NCBI GenBank assembly: GCA_028554795.2
Contig: CM068825.1
Location: 98,201,451-98,265,450 of the forward strand
From: Sinohyriopsis cumingii
Lineage: Eukaryota > Mollusca > Bivalvia > Unionida > Unionidae
DNA length: 64,000 bases
Reading direction: 5' to 3'
The notes under the pieces were generated by a model. The model was not told the origin of the DNA, did no database searches, and saw only the letters and a program-made list of their open reading frames with translations. Shown in pieces: positions 51,047 through 62,516 of this stretch. A program made the translations under genes and the position numbers. The number at the start of each line of letters is the position of its first letter. The first letter of the stretch is position 1.

Positions 51047-52735
51047 ATGCCTCGAAAGTGTGTTAATACCGCGGACAATTTTTGCTATATTTGTGGGGAA
51101 GTGACATTTGCCAACCAGAAGAAAAGTATCAATTCTCAAGTGAAGAAGGCATATCATCTTTACTTCGGATGCAAGGTTGGTGACCAAGACAAGCCTTGGG
51201 CTCCGCATATATGCTGTGCTACATGTACAACACAGCTTTCACAGTGGTTGAATTGCAAAAGGTCATCAATGCCGTTTGCAGTCCCAATGGTGTGGAGAGA
51301 GCCAAGCAACCACCTAAATGACTGTTACTTCTGCTTGGTTCCTCCTCTTTCCGGCGGAATAACGAAGCGAAAGAAGTCGAGAATAGTCTACCCAAACATT
51401 CCGTCTGCATTGAGACCAGTTCCACATGGTGAGGGACTTCCTATTCCAGAATCTCCAGCAGAATATTCTCTTGATTCATCTGACGAAGACAAAGGTGAGT
51501 CGACCTGTTCTTCTCCTGGTCCATCAGCATGCAGTGATCCAGATTTTCACTGTGGTGCATCATCAACCCCACACAGAATAACACAGGAAGAACTAAATGA
51601 CCTGATTCGTGATTTGGACTTATCAAAGAACAAGGCAGAATTGCTAGGATCAAGACTCCAACAATGGAATCTTCTAGAAGAAGATGTCACAATTACTGCA
51701 TATCGAAAGCGCCACCAGCAATTGGAGCCTTTCTTCAGAAAGGAAAGTAATCTGATATTCTGTTCCGATATTGAGGGCCTCATGAATGCTTTAAAAATCA
51801 CTCATGACCCACAAGAATGGAGACTATTTGTGGACTCTTCGAAACTGAGTCTCAAGGCTGTGCTTTTGCACAATGGAAACATTCTTCCATCTATTCCAGT
51901 AGCGTATGCTGTCCACATGAAAGAGACATACGATAACTTAAGGCAGCTACTGAATTCCATTGATTATAACAAGTACAGCTGGCACCTCTGTGGTGATTTG
52001 AAGGTAGTTGCCCTTTTAATGGGACTGCAGCAAGGATATACAAAATACATGTGTTTCTTATGCGAGTGGGATAGCCGAGCAAGGGAAATGCACTACATGA
52101 GGAAGGAATGGACTCACAGGCAGAATGTAGCCATTGGAGAGAAGAATATCCAACACCCAGCTCTGGTTGAGGCTCAGAAAATCTTGCTACCACCCCTTCA
52201 CATCAAACTAGGTTTGATGAAGAACTTCGTGAAAGCCATTGACCGGACTTTGCCAGCATTCCGATACCTGCATGAAAAATTCCCTCGACTCAGCGAAGTA
52301 AAGATTAAAGAGGGAGTTTTTGTGGGTCCTCAGATTCGAGAGCTTTTCAAAGATGACCGGTTCAACAACTTGCTGGAAGGTGACGCGAAACAAGCATGGA
52401 ATGCTTTTCGCCTAGTTTTTACAAACTTCCTCGGAAATGTTAGGGCAGAAAACTATAAGGAACTAGTAGAAGACATGTTGATGAAGTATAAGAAACTTGG
52501 CTGCAATATGTCTCTAAAGATTCACTTCCTTCATTCCCATTTGGATTTCTTTCCTAGCAACTGTGGTATTGTTAGTGATGAACATGGCGAACGTTTTCAT
52601 CAAGATATCGCAACAATGGAACAAAGATACCAGGGAAAATGGTCCACTACAATGCTGGCTGACTACTGCTGGACACTCCTCAGAGATGCTCCCGAACAGC
52701 TGTACAAGAGACAGGCGAAGAAATCTAAGATGTAG
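51047..52735 (+). CDS. Transposase-like zinc-binding protein, copy 1 (562 aa, intact)
   Basis: Single-exon frame of 562 codons. I recognise the wording as a multi-copy family of uncharacterised proteins found across invertebrates, probably derived from a DNA transposon; I cannot name the superfamily. Residues 13-60 form a Cys-rich putative zinc module (C13-x2-C16, C42, C56/C57/C60), with a further CYFC pair at 93-96. Residues 105-180 are a Ser/Pro/Glu-rich linker with a basic TKRKKSR patch. Residues 215-560 form the conserved catalytic-like part. D263 (FVDSSK), D317 (GDLKVV) and an acidic residue in DEHGERFHQD (511-520) are candidates for an RNase H-fold DDE set, and C336/C339 form another CxxC. 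The start is the first ATG after the TATA box. The frame is intact, which suggests recent selection or recent duplication. An AATAAA lies at 53315-53320. Confidence 0.85.
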   Translation: MPRKCVNTADNFCYICGEVTFANQKKSINSQVKKAYHLYFGCKVGDQDKPWAPHICCATCTTQLSQWLNCKRSSMPFAVPMVWREPSNHLNDCYFCLVPPLSGGITKRKKSRIVYPNIPSALRPVPHGEGLPIPESPAEYSLDSSDEDKGESTCSSPGPSACSDPDFHCGASSTPHRITQEELNDLIRDLDLSKNKAELLGSRLQQWNLLEEDVTITAYRKRHQQLEPFFRKESNLIFCSDIEGLMNALKITHDPQEWRLFVDSSKLSLKAVLLHNGNILPSIPVAYAVHMKETYDNLRQLLNSIDYNKYSWHLCGDLKVVALLMGLQQGYTKYMCFLCEWDSRAREMHYMRKEWTHRQNVAIGEKNIQHPALVEAQKILLPPLHIKLGLMKNFVKAIDRTLPAFRYLHEKFPRLSEVKIKEGVFVGPQIRELFKDDRFNNLLEGDAKQAWNAFRLVFTNFLGNVRAENYKELVEDMLMKYKKLGCNMSLKIHFLHSHLDFFPSNCGIVSDEHGERFHQDIATMEQRYQGKWSTTMLADYCWTLLRDAPEQLYKRQAKKSKM

Positions 52736-53649
52736 TCAATGACTTGATTTTTTATAGGTAGGCTATTACAGTTGACCTTTTACTATTGGAATGCATTTCG
52801 TTATGTAAACATTAATTTCTTGCAGATTACAAAAAAACTAGAGCCAATTTTGCAATTTGACTGTCATATTCGTGTTCAGCACATAAAAATTGATAAGAAT
52901 TGACTAATTTTATTTCAGTAACATGACTTTTGTAAAAATTTGTTGTCCAGTGAAATGAGACTGTAATTTTACTTCCGATGTAAATTTTGCAACATGAACA
53001 CAGATGACTAGTCCTAACCTATACAGTATGTTGATGCATATAGAAGGAAAACACTTTTCTACCAGACAAGATCGCCTAGCCCAATGTTGCGGATGATGAC
53101 ATCTAAGAGTGGCAGATAAATTACTTTCACTCCCTCAAACACTCCCCCATAGTTTAATCTCAGTAATACGTTATTTGCCAGTACTGTTTAGCTAAATTAT
53201 ATCATTAACGATATAGGCCAGGGGATCTTTAAAGAATTTAAGAACGTCTAATTTGCAAACCTATAACCTTTAATGGTGGAGATCGGACAAGATTTATCCT
53301 CAAAACCGAAGAGTAATAAATGTATTACTGAAGTAGGAGAAGTATGCAAGGATTATTGCATTTCCTAGTACAATAATTGCTGGAGAAAGAAAAGAATTTG
53401 TGAATCGCAGACGTAAACCCTCTTATATTATGGAATGAACCAACGATTATCAACCAGGCCTCTGAAAGATGGCTACTTGAGCACCAACTTGAATTAAAGT
53501 TGGGTGTACTACAGGAGGTGTCCCAGTGGATGACATCACCCTCTCCGGAACTAATTGCTTTGGAAAGATGGGATGACACAATAGTCTGTATTGCCTTACA
53601 GTTACCTCCTCGTCATGGAGTCATATATGCGGATTACTACTTTGCACAA

Positions 53650-56600
53650 TCAAAGAGAACATAAACACACATTAATCTAGGAGGACATAAACACACATTA
53701 ATCTAGGAGGACATAAACACACATTAATCTAGGAGGACATAAACACATATTAATCTAGGAGGACATAAATACATATTAATCTAGGAGGACATAAACACAC
53801 ATTAATCTAGGAGAACATAAACACACATTAATCTATGAGGACATAAACACACATTAATCTAGGAGGACATAAACACACATTAACCTAGGAGGACAGAAAC
53901 ACATATTAATCTAGGATATAAACACACATTAATCTAGGAGGACATAAACACACATTAATCTAGGAGAACATAAATACAAATTAATCTAGGAGGACATGAA
54001 TACAAATTAATCTAGGAGGACATAAACACACATTAATCTAGGAGGACATAAACACATATTAATCTAGGAGGACATAAATACATATTAGTCTAGGAGGACA
54101 TAAACACACATTAATCTAGGAGAACATAAACACACATTAATCTAGGAGGACATAAACACATATTAATCTAGGATATAAACACACATCAATCTAGGAGGAC
54201 ATAAACACACATTAATCTAGGAGAACATAAATACAAATTAATCTAGGAGGACATAAATACAAATTAATCTAGGAGGACATAAACACACATTAATCTAGGA
54301 GTACATAAACACACATTAATCTAGGAGGACATAAACACATATTAATCTAGGATATAAACACACATTAATCAAGGAGGACATAAACACAAATTAATCTAGG
54401 AGAACATAAATACAAATTAATCTAGGAGGACATAAATACAAATTAATCAAGGAGGACATAAACACACATTAATCTAGGAGGACATAAACACACATTAATC
54501 TAGGATATAAATACAAATTAATCTAGGAGGACATAAATACAAATTAATCATGGAGGACATAAACACACATTAATCTAGGAGGACATAAACACACATTAAT
54601 CTGGGAGAACATAAACACATATTAATCTAGGATATAAAGACAATTTAATCTAGGAGGACATAAACACACATTAATCTAGGATATCAATACAAATTAATCT
54701 AGGAGAACATAAACACACATTAATCTAGGAGGACATAAACACACATTAATCTAGGAGGACATAAACACATATTAATCTAGGATATAAACACACATTAATC
54801 TAGGAGGACATAAACACACATTAATCTAGGAGAACATAAATACAAATTAATCTAGGAGGACATAAATACAAATTAATCTAGGAGGACATAAACACACATT
54901 AATCTAGGAGGACATAAACACACATTAATCTAGGATATAAATACAAATTAATCTAGGAGGACATAAATACAAATTAATCATGGAGGACATAAACACACAT
55001 TAATCTAGGAGGACATAAACACACATTAATCTGGGAGAACATAAACAAAAATTAATCTAGGATATAAAGACAAATTAATCTAGGAGGACATAAACACACA
55101 TTAATCTAGGATATAAATACAAATTAATCTAGGAGGACATAAACACACATTAATCTAGGAGGACATAAACACACATTAATCTAGGAGGACATAAACACAC
55201 ATTAATCTAGGAGGACATAAACACATATTAATCTAGGATATAAACACACATTAATCTAGGAGGTCATAAACACACATTAATCTAGGAGAACATAAATACA
55301 AATTAATCTAGGAGGACATAAATACAAATTAATCTAGGAGGACATAAACACACATTAATCTAGGAGGACATAAACACACATTAATCTAGGAGGACATAAA
55401 CACATATTAATCTAGGATATAAACACACATTAATCTAGGAGGACATAAGCACAAATTAATCTAGGAGAACATAAATACAAATTAATCCAGGAGGACATAA
55501 ACACACATTAATCTAGGAGGACATAAACACACATTAATCTAGGACATAAACACACATTAATCTAGGATATAAATATAAATTAATCAAGGAGGACATAAAC
55601 ACACATTAATCTAGGAGGACATAAACACACATTAATCTAGGAGAACATAAACACATATTAATCTAGGATATAAAGACAAATTAATCTAGGAGGACATAAA
55701 CACACATTAATCTAGGATATAAATACAAATTAATCTAGGAGGACATAAACACACATTAATCTAGGAGGACATAAAAACACATTAATCTAGGAGGACATAA
55801 ACACATATTAATCTAGGAGGACATAAATACATATTAATCTAGGAGGACATAAACACACATTAATCTAGGAGAACATAAACACACATTAATCTAGGAGGAC
55901 ATAAACACACATTAATCTAGGAGGACATAAACACACATTAACCTAGGAGGACATAAACACATATCAATCTAGGATATAAACACACATTAATCTAGGAGGA
56001 CATAAACACACATTAATCTAGGAGAACATAAATACAAATTAATCTAGGAGGACATAAATACAAATTAATCTAGGAGGACATAAACACACATTAATCTAGG
56101 AGGACATAAACACATATTAATCTAGGAGGACATAAATACATATTAATCTAGGAGGACATAAACACACATTAATATAGGAGAACATAAACACACATTAATC
56201 TAGGAGGACATAAACACATATTAATCTAGGACATAAACACACATTAATCTAGGAGGACATAAACACACATTAACCTAGGAGGACATAAACACATATCAAT
56301 CTAGGATATAAACACACATTAATCTAGGAGGACATAAACACACATTAATCTAGGAGAACATAAATACAAATTAATCTAGGAGGACATAAATACAAATTAA
56401 TCTAGGAGGACATAAACACACATCAATCTAGGAGTACATAAACACACATTAATCTAGGAGGACATAAACACATATTAATCTAGGATATAAACACACATTA
56501 ATCTAGGAGGACATAAACACAAATTAATCTAGGAGAACATAAATACAAATTAATCTAGGAGGACATAAATACAAATTAATCAAGGAGGACATAAACACAC

Positions 56601-59112
56601 ATTAATCTAGGAGGACATAAACACACATTAATCTAGGATATAAATACAAATTAATCTAGGAGGACATAAATACAAATTAATCATGGAGGACATAAACACA
56701 CATTAATCTAGGAGGACATAAACACACATTAATCTGGGAGAACATAAACACATATTAATCTAGGATATAAAGACAATTTAATCTAGGAGGACATAAACAC
56801 ACATTAATCTAGGATATCAATACAAATTAATCTAGGAGGACATAAACACACATTAATCTAGGAGGACATAAACACACATTAATCTAGGAGGACATAAACA
56901 CATATTAATCCAGGATATAAACACACATTAATCTAGGAGGACATAAACACACATTAATCTAGGAGAACATAAATACAAATTAATCTAGGAGGACATAAAT
57001 ACAAATTAATCTAGGAGGACATAAACACACATTAATCTAGGAGGACATAAACACACATTAATCTTGGATATAAATACAAATTAATCTAGGAGAACATAAA
57101 TACAAATTAATCATGGAGGACATAAACACACATTAATCTAGGAGGACATAAACACACATTAATCTGGGAGAACATAAACACATATTAATCTAGGATATAA
57201 AGACAAATTAATCTAGGAGGACATAAACACACATTAATCTAGGATATAAATACAAATTAATCTAGGAGGACATAAACACACATTAATCTAGGAGGACATA
57301 AACACATATTAATCTAGGATATAAACACACATTAATCTAGGAGGTCATAAACACACATTAATCTAGGAGAACATAAATACAAATTAATCTAGGAGGACAT
57401 AAATACAAATTAATCTAGGAGGACATAAACACACATTAATCTAGGAGGACATAAACACACATTAATCTAGGAGGACATAAACACATATTAATCTAGGATA
57501 TAAACACACATTAATCTAGGAGGACATAAGCACAAATTAATCTAGGAGAACATAAATACAAATTAATCCAGGAGGACATAAACACACATTAATCTAGGAG
57601 GACATAAACACACATTAATCTAGGACATAAACACACATTAATCTAGGATATAAATATAAATTAATCAAGGAGGACATAAACACACATTAATCTAGGAGGA
57701 CATAAACACACATTAATCTAGGAGAACATAAACACATATTAATCTAGGATATAAAGACAAATTAATCTAGGAGGACATAAACACACATTAGTCTAGGATA
57801 TAAATACAAATTAATCTAGGAGGACATAAACACACATTAATCTAGGAGGACATAAACACACATTAATCTAGGAGGACATAAATACATATTAATCATGGAG
57901 GACATAAACACACATTAATCTAGGAGAACATAAACACACATTAATCTAGGAGGACATAAACACACATTAATCTAGGAGGACATAAACACACATTAATCTA
58001 GGAGGACATAAACACACATTAATCTAGGAGGACATAAACACATATTAATCTAGGATATAAACACACATTAATCTAGGAGGACATAAACACACATTAATCT
58101 AGGAGAACATAAATACAAATTAATCTAGGAGGACATAAATACAAATTAATCTAGGAGGACATAAACACACATTAATCTAGGAGGACATAAACACACATTA
58201 ATCTAGGACATAAACACACATTAATCTAGGAGGACATAAACACACATTAATCTGGGAGAACATAAACACATATTAATCTAAGATATAAAGACAAATTAAT
58301 CTAGGAGGACATAAACACACATTAATCTAGGATATAAATACAAATTAATCTAGGAGGACATAAACACACATTAATCTAGGAGGACATAAACACACATTAA
58401 TCTAGGAGGACATAAACACATATTAATCTAGGATATAAACACACATTAATCTAGGAGGACATAAACACACATTAATCTAGGAGAACATAAATACAAATTA
58501 ATCTAGGAGGACATAAACACACATTAATCTAGGAGGACATAAACACACATTAATCTAGGAGAACATAAACACATATTAATCTAGGATATAAAGACAAATT
58601 AATCTAGGAGGACATAAACACACATTAATCTAGGATATAAATACAAATTAATCTAGGAGGACATAAATACAAATTAATCATGTAGGACATAAACACACAT
58701 TAATCTAGGAGGACATAAACACACATTAATCTAGGAGAGCATAAACACATATTAATCTAGGATATAAAGACAAATTAATCTAGGAGGACATAAACACACA
58801 TTAATCTAGGATATAAATACAAATTAATCTAGGAGGACATAAACACACATTAATCTAGGATATAAATACAAATTAATCTAGGAGGACATAAACACACATT
58901 AATCTAGGAGGACATAAACACACATTAATCTAGGAGGACATAAACACACATTAATCTAGGAGGACATAAACACACATTAATCTAGGATATAAAAACACAT
59001 TCATCTAGGAAGACATAAACACACATTAATCAAGGAGAACATAAATACAAATTAATTTAGGAAGACATAAACACACATTAATCTAGGAGAACATAAACAC
59101 ACATTATTCTAG
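53650..59112. repeat. 26/23 bp minisatellite, complete inter-core stretch (5.46 kb)
   Basis: Over 200 units of the same 26/23 bp repeat as the first stretch, with aataca, cacaaa, catggagg and gatatcaat variants. The variant pattern recurs: for example, the rare agacaattta word at 54,638 reappears 2,133 bases later at 56,771, followed in both by the rare gatatcaat. A higher-order repeat of about 2.1 kb is therefore present inside the stretch. No genes. Confidence 0.95.
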
Positions 59113-59680
59113 CACATGCTAACTACTTCCTAGCATGTAGAGTATTACATGACACTAAAGAGATAAATAAAATCACCTATGTACAATAGCTGACTTAAGC
59201 CATAAACCCAGCTACAAAATAACTATTTAAATATGCACAAAATTTAACCAATAACAATTTTTGCGCATACCAAGTAACGTCTTCTGGTCAGGAAAGATCT
59301 TCAAGCGGCGATGACTGACATATTGCAGGTAGTTTGTATCTTGAGAGCCATTATAATTGCATCTGCTTCATGGTTACTTCAGACAACTCCAGAAATATTA
59401 CGTGTACTTTCAAAGGAAACACTGGTCAACAGTGAAATCATTACTGACTTGAAAAGGCCCTAATCTGTAGTATTTTGGTGTGCCGAACACGAATATAACC
59501 GTGAAAAATTTGTATTGGCTCTCGTTTTGAAGATATTCATATACCTCATTTTCTATGTTTCACTGTGTAAATTTCTCCAGTAGGACTGCAGCAACATCCG
59601 GAATAATGATGTAACATTGCATAATACCATCATGCTCACATCATCCACAGTTGATTGCATCATTTTCTGATGCAATGCAA

Positions 59681-59800
59681 TACTAATGCCATGCGACTGC
59701 TGAAGTAAGTTGACGTCAGCAGTGTACTATACATGTGTAGGCCTATTATACTAATGCCAGGCGGCTGCTGAAGCTGACGTAAGCAGTGTACTATATAAAG
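59681..59800 (+). promoter_or_regulatory. Promoter of copy 2 (CRE-like pair and TATA box)
   Basis: Same layout as copy 1: TGACGTCA at 59711-59718, TGACGTAA at 59775-59782 and TATATAAA at 59792-59799. One base in the first module differs (atgcgactg instead of atgcggctg). The regulatory words themselves are unchanged. Confidence 0.65.
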
Positions 59801-59913
59801 CCCAATCAGATAGGTTCAGCATTTAAAATATTTTAGACGTTGTGCGAGACAGTTCAAGCTACTGTTACATAAAACTTATTATTTTATCCATTTACGTACA
59901 ATAAAGAACAGTA

Positions 59914-61602
59914 ATGCCTCGAAAGTGTGTTAATACCGCGGACAATTTTTGCTATATTTGTGGGGAAGTGACATTTGCCAACCAGAAGAAAAGTATCAAT
60001 TCTCAAGTGAAGAAGGCATATCATCTTTACTTCGGATGCAAGGTTGGTGACCAAGACAAGCCTTGGGCTCCGCATATATGCTGTGCTACATGTACAACAC
60101 AGCTTTCACAGTGGTTGAATTGCAAAAGGTCATCAATGCCGTTTGCAGTCCCAATGGTGTGGAGAGAGCCAAGCAACCACCTAAATGACTGTTACTTCTG
60201 CTTGGTTCCTCCTCTTTCCGGCGGAATAACGAAGCGAAAGAAGTCGAGAATAGTCTACCCAAACATTCCGTCTGCATTGAGACCAGTTCCACATGGTGAG
60301 GGACTTCCTATTCCAGAATCTCCAGCAGAATATTCTCTTGATTCATCTGACGAAGACAAAGGTGAGTCGACCTGTTCTTCTCCTGGTCCATCAGCATGCA
60401 GTGATCCAGATTTTCACTGTGGTGCATCATCAACCCCACACAGAATAACACAGGAAGAACTAAATGACCTGATTCATGATTTGGACTTATCAAAGAACAA
60501 GGCAGAATTGCTAGGATCAAGACTCCAACAATGGAATCTTCTAGAAGAAGATGTCACAATTACTGCATATCGAAAGCGCCACCAGCAATTGGAGCCTTTC
60601 TTCAGAAAGGAAAGTAATCTGATATTCTGTTCCGATATTGAGGGCCTCATGAATGCTTTAAAAATCACTCATGACCCACAAGAATGGAGACTATTTGTGG
60701 ACTCTTCGAAACTGAGTCTCAAGGCTGTGCTTTTGCACAATGGAAACATTCTTCCATCTATTCCAGTAGCGTATGCTGTCCACATGAAAGAGACATACGA
60801 TAACTTAAGGCAGCTACTGAATTCCATTGATTATAACAAGTACAGCTGGCACCTCTGTGGTGATTTGAAGGTAGTTGCCCTTTTAATGGGACTGCAGCAA
60901 GGATATACAAAATACATGTGTTTCTTATGCGAGTGGGATAGCCGAGCAAGGGAAATGCACTACATGAGGAAGGAATGGACTCACAGGCAGAATGTAGCCA
61001 TTGGAGAGAAGAATATCCAACACCCAGCTCTGGTTGAGGCTCAGAAAATCTTGCTACCACCCCTTCACATCAAACTAGGTTTGATGAAGAACTTCGTGAA
61101 AGCCATTGACCGGACTTTGCCAGCATTCCGATACCTGCATGAAAAATTCCCTCGACTCAGCGAAGTAAAGATTAAAGAGGGAGTTTTTGTGGGTCCTCAG
61201 ATTCGAGAGCTTTTCAAAGATGACCGGTTCAACAACTTGCTGGAAGGTGACGCGAAACAAGCATGGAATGCTTTTCGCCTAGTTTTTACAAACTTCCTCG
61301 GAAATGTTAGGGCAGAAAACTATAAGGAACTAGTAGAAGACATGTTGATGAAGTATAAGAAACTTGGCTGCAATATGTCTCTAAAGATTCACTTCCTTCA
61401 TTCCCATTTGGATTTCTTTCCTAGCAACTGTGGTATTGTTAGTGATGAACATGGCGAACGTTTTCATCAAGATATCGCAACAATGGAACAAAGATACCAG
61501 GGAAAATGGTCCACTACAATGCTGGCTGACTACTGCTGGACACTCCTCAGAGATGCTCCCGAACAGCTGTACAAGAGACAGGCGAAGAAATCTAAGATGT
61601 AG
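59914..61602 (+). CDS. Transposase-like zinc-binding protein, copy 2 (562 aa, intact)
   Basis: Same protein as copy 1 except residue 188, where Arg (cgt) is His (cat), in the linker helix ELNDLI-x-DLDLSKNK. All Cys pairs and the candidate catalytic acids D263, D317 and the DEHGERFHQD box are kept. Start, promoter spacing and 3' flank are as in copy 1. Such identity means either very recent duplication, homogenisation by unequal exchange, or an assembly duplication. Confidence 0.85.
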   Translation: MPRKCVNTADNFCYICGEVTFANQKKSINSQVKKAYHLYFGCKVGDQDKPWAPHICCATCTTQLSQWLNCKRSSMPFAVPMVWREPSNHLNDCYFCLVPPLSGGITKRKKSRIVYPNIPSALRPVPHGEGLPIPESPAEYSLDSSDEDKGESTCSSPGPSACSDPDFHCGASSTPHRITQEELNDLIHDLDLSKNKAELLGSRLQQWNLLEEDVTITAYRKRHQQLEPFFRKESNLIFCSDIEGLMNALKITHDPQEWRLFVDSSKLSLKAVLLHNGNILPSIPVAYAVHMKETYDNLRQLLNSIDYNKYSWHLCGDLKVVALLMGLQQGYTKYMCFLCEWDSRAREMHYMRKEWTHRQNVAIGEKNIQHPALVEAQKILLPPLHIKLGLMKNFVKAIDRTLPAFRYLHEKFPRLSEVKIKEGVFVGPQIRELFKDDRFNNLLEGDAKQAWNAFRLVFTNFLGNVRAENYKELVEDMLMKYKKLGCNMSLKIHFLHSHLDFFPSNCGIVSDEHGERFHQDIATMEQRYQGKWSTTMLADYCWTLLRDAPEQLYKRQAKKSKM

Positions 61603-62516
61603 TCAATGACTTGATTTTTTATAGGTAGGCTATTACAGTTGACCTTTTACTATTGGAATGCATTTCGTTATGTAAACATTAATTTCTTGCAGATTACAAA
61701 AAAACTAGAGCCAATTTTGCAATTTGACTGTCATATTCGTGTTCAGCACATAAAAATTGATAAGAATTGACTAATTTTATTTCAGTAACATGACTTTTGT
61801 AAAAATTTGTTGTCCAGTGAAATGAGACTGTAATTTTACTTCCGATGTAAATTTTGCAACATGAACACAGATGACTAGTCCTAACCTATACAGTATGTTG
61901 ATGCATATAGAAGGAAAACACTTTTCTACCAGACAAGATCGCCTAGCCCAATGTTGCGGATGATGACATCTAAGAGTGGCAGATAAATTACTTTCACTCC
62001 CTCAAACACTCCCCCATAGTTTAATCTCAGTAATACGTTATTTGCCAGTACTGTTTAGCTAAATTATATCATTAACGATATAGGCCAGGGGATCTTTAAA
62101 GAATTTAAGAACGTCTAATTTGCAAACCTATAACCTTTAATGGTGGAGATCGGACAAGATTTATCCTCAAAACCGAAGAGTAATAAATGTATTACTGAAG
62201 TAGGAGAAGTATGCAAGGATTATTGCATTTCCTAGTACAATAATTGCTGGAGAAAGAAAAGAATTTGTGAATCGCAGACGTAAACCCTCTTATATTATGG
62301 AATGAACCAACGATTATCAACCAGGCCTCTGAAAGATGGCTACTTGAGCACCAACTTGAATTAAAGTTGGGTGTACTACAGGAGGTGTCCCAGTGGATGA
62401 CATCACCCTCTCCGGAACTAATTGCTTTGGAAAGATGGGATGACACAATAGTCTGTATTGCCTTACAGTTACCTCCTCGTCATGGAGTCATATATGCGGA
62501 TTACTACTTTGCACAA

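Larger units (their letters stand above)
50246..53649 (+). repeat. Macrosatellite core unit 1 (~3.4 kb, gene-bearing)
   Basis: A unique-sequence block between minisatellite stretches, repeated at 59,113-62,516 with almost no differences. It opens with a hairpin (acatgcta / tagcatgt, 50247-50271, nine-base loop) right at the satellite border. It carries one promoter and one long gene. No terminal inverted repeats were found by comparing the two ends. The stretch after the gene (52,740-53,649) has no recognised gene. Confidence 0.9.
59113..62516 (+). repeat. Macrosatellite core unit 2
   Basis: Copy of 50,246-53,649 at a constant offset of 8,867 bases. Differences noticed by eye are a G to A at 59,696 (upstream promoter module) and the codon 188 change. 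The rest reads the same. Confidence 0.92.

Noticed and set aside
53325..53579. 84-codon minus-strand frame downstream of the 562-codon gene (and its copy at 62,192-62,446)
   Set aside because: Its presence in both cores only reflects the duplication; no domain or promoter supports it.
50246..53649. Terminal inverted repeats bounding the transposase-like core
   Set aside because: Comparing the two core ends gave no convincing complementary match; the only palindrome is a local hairpin at the left border.
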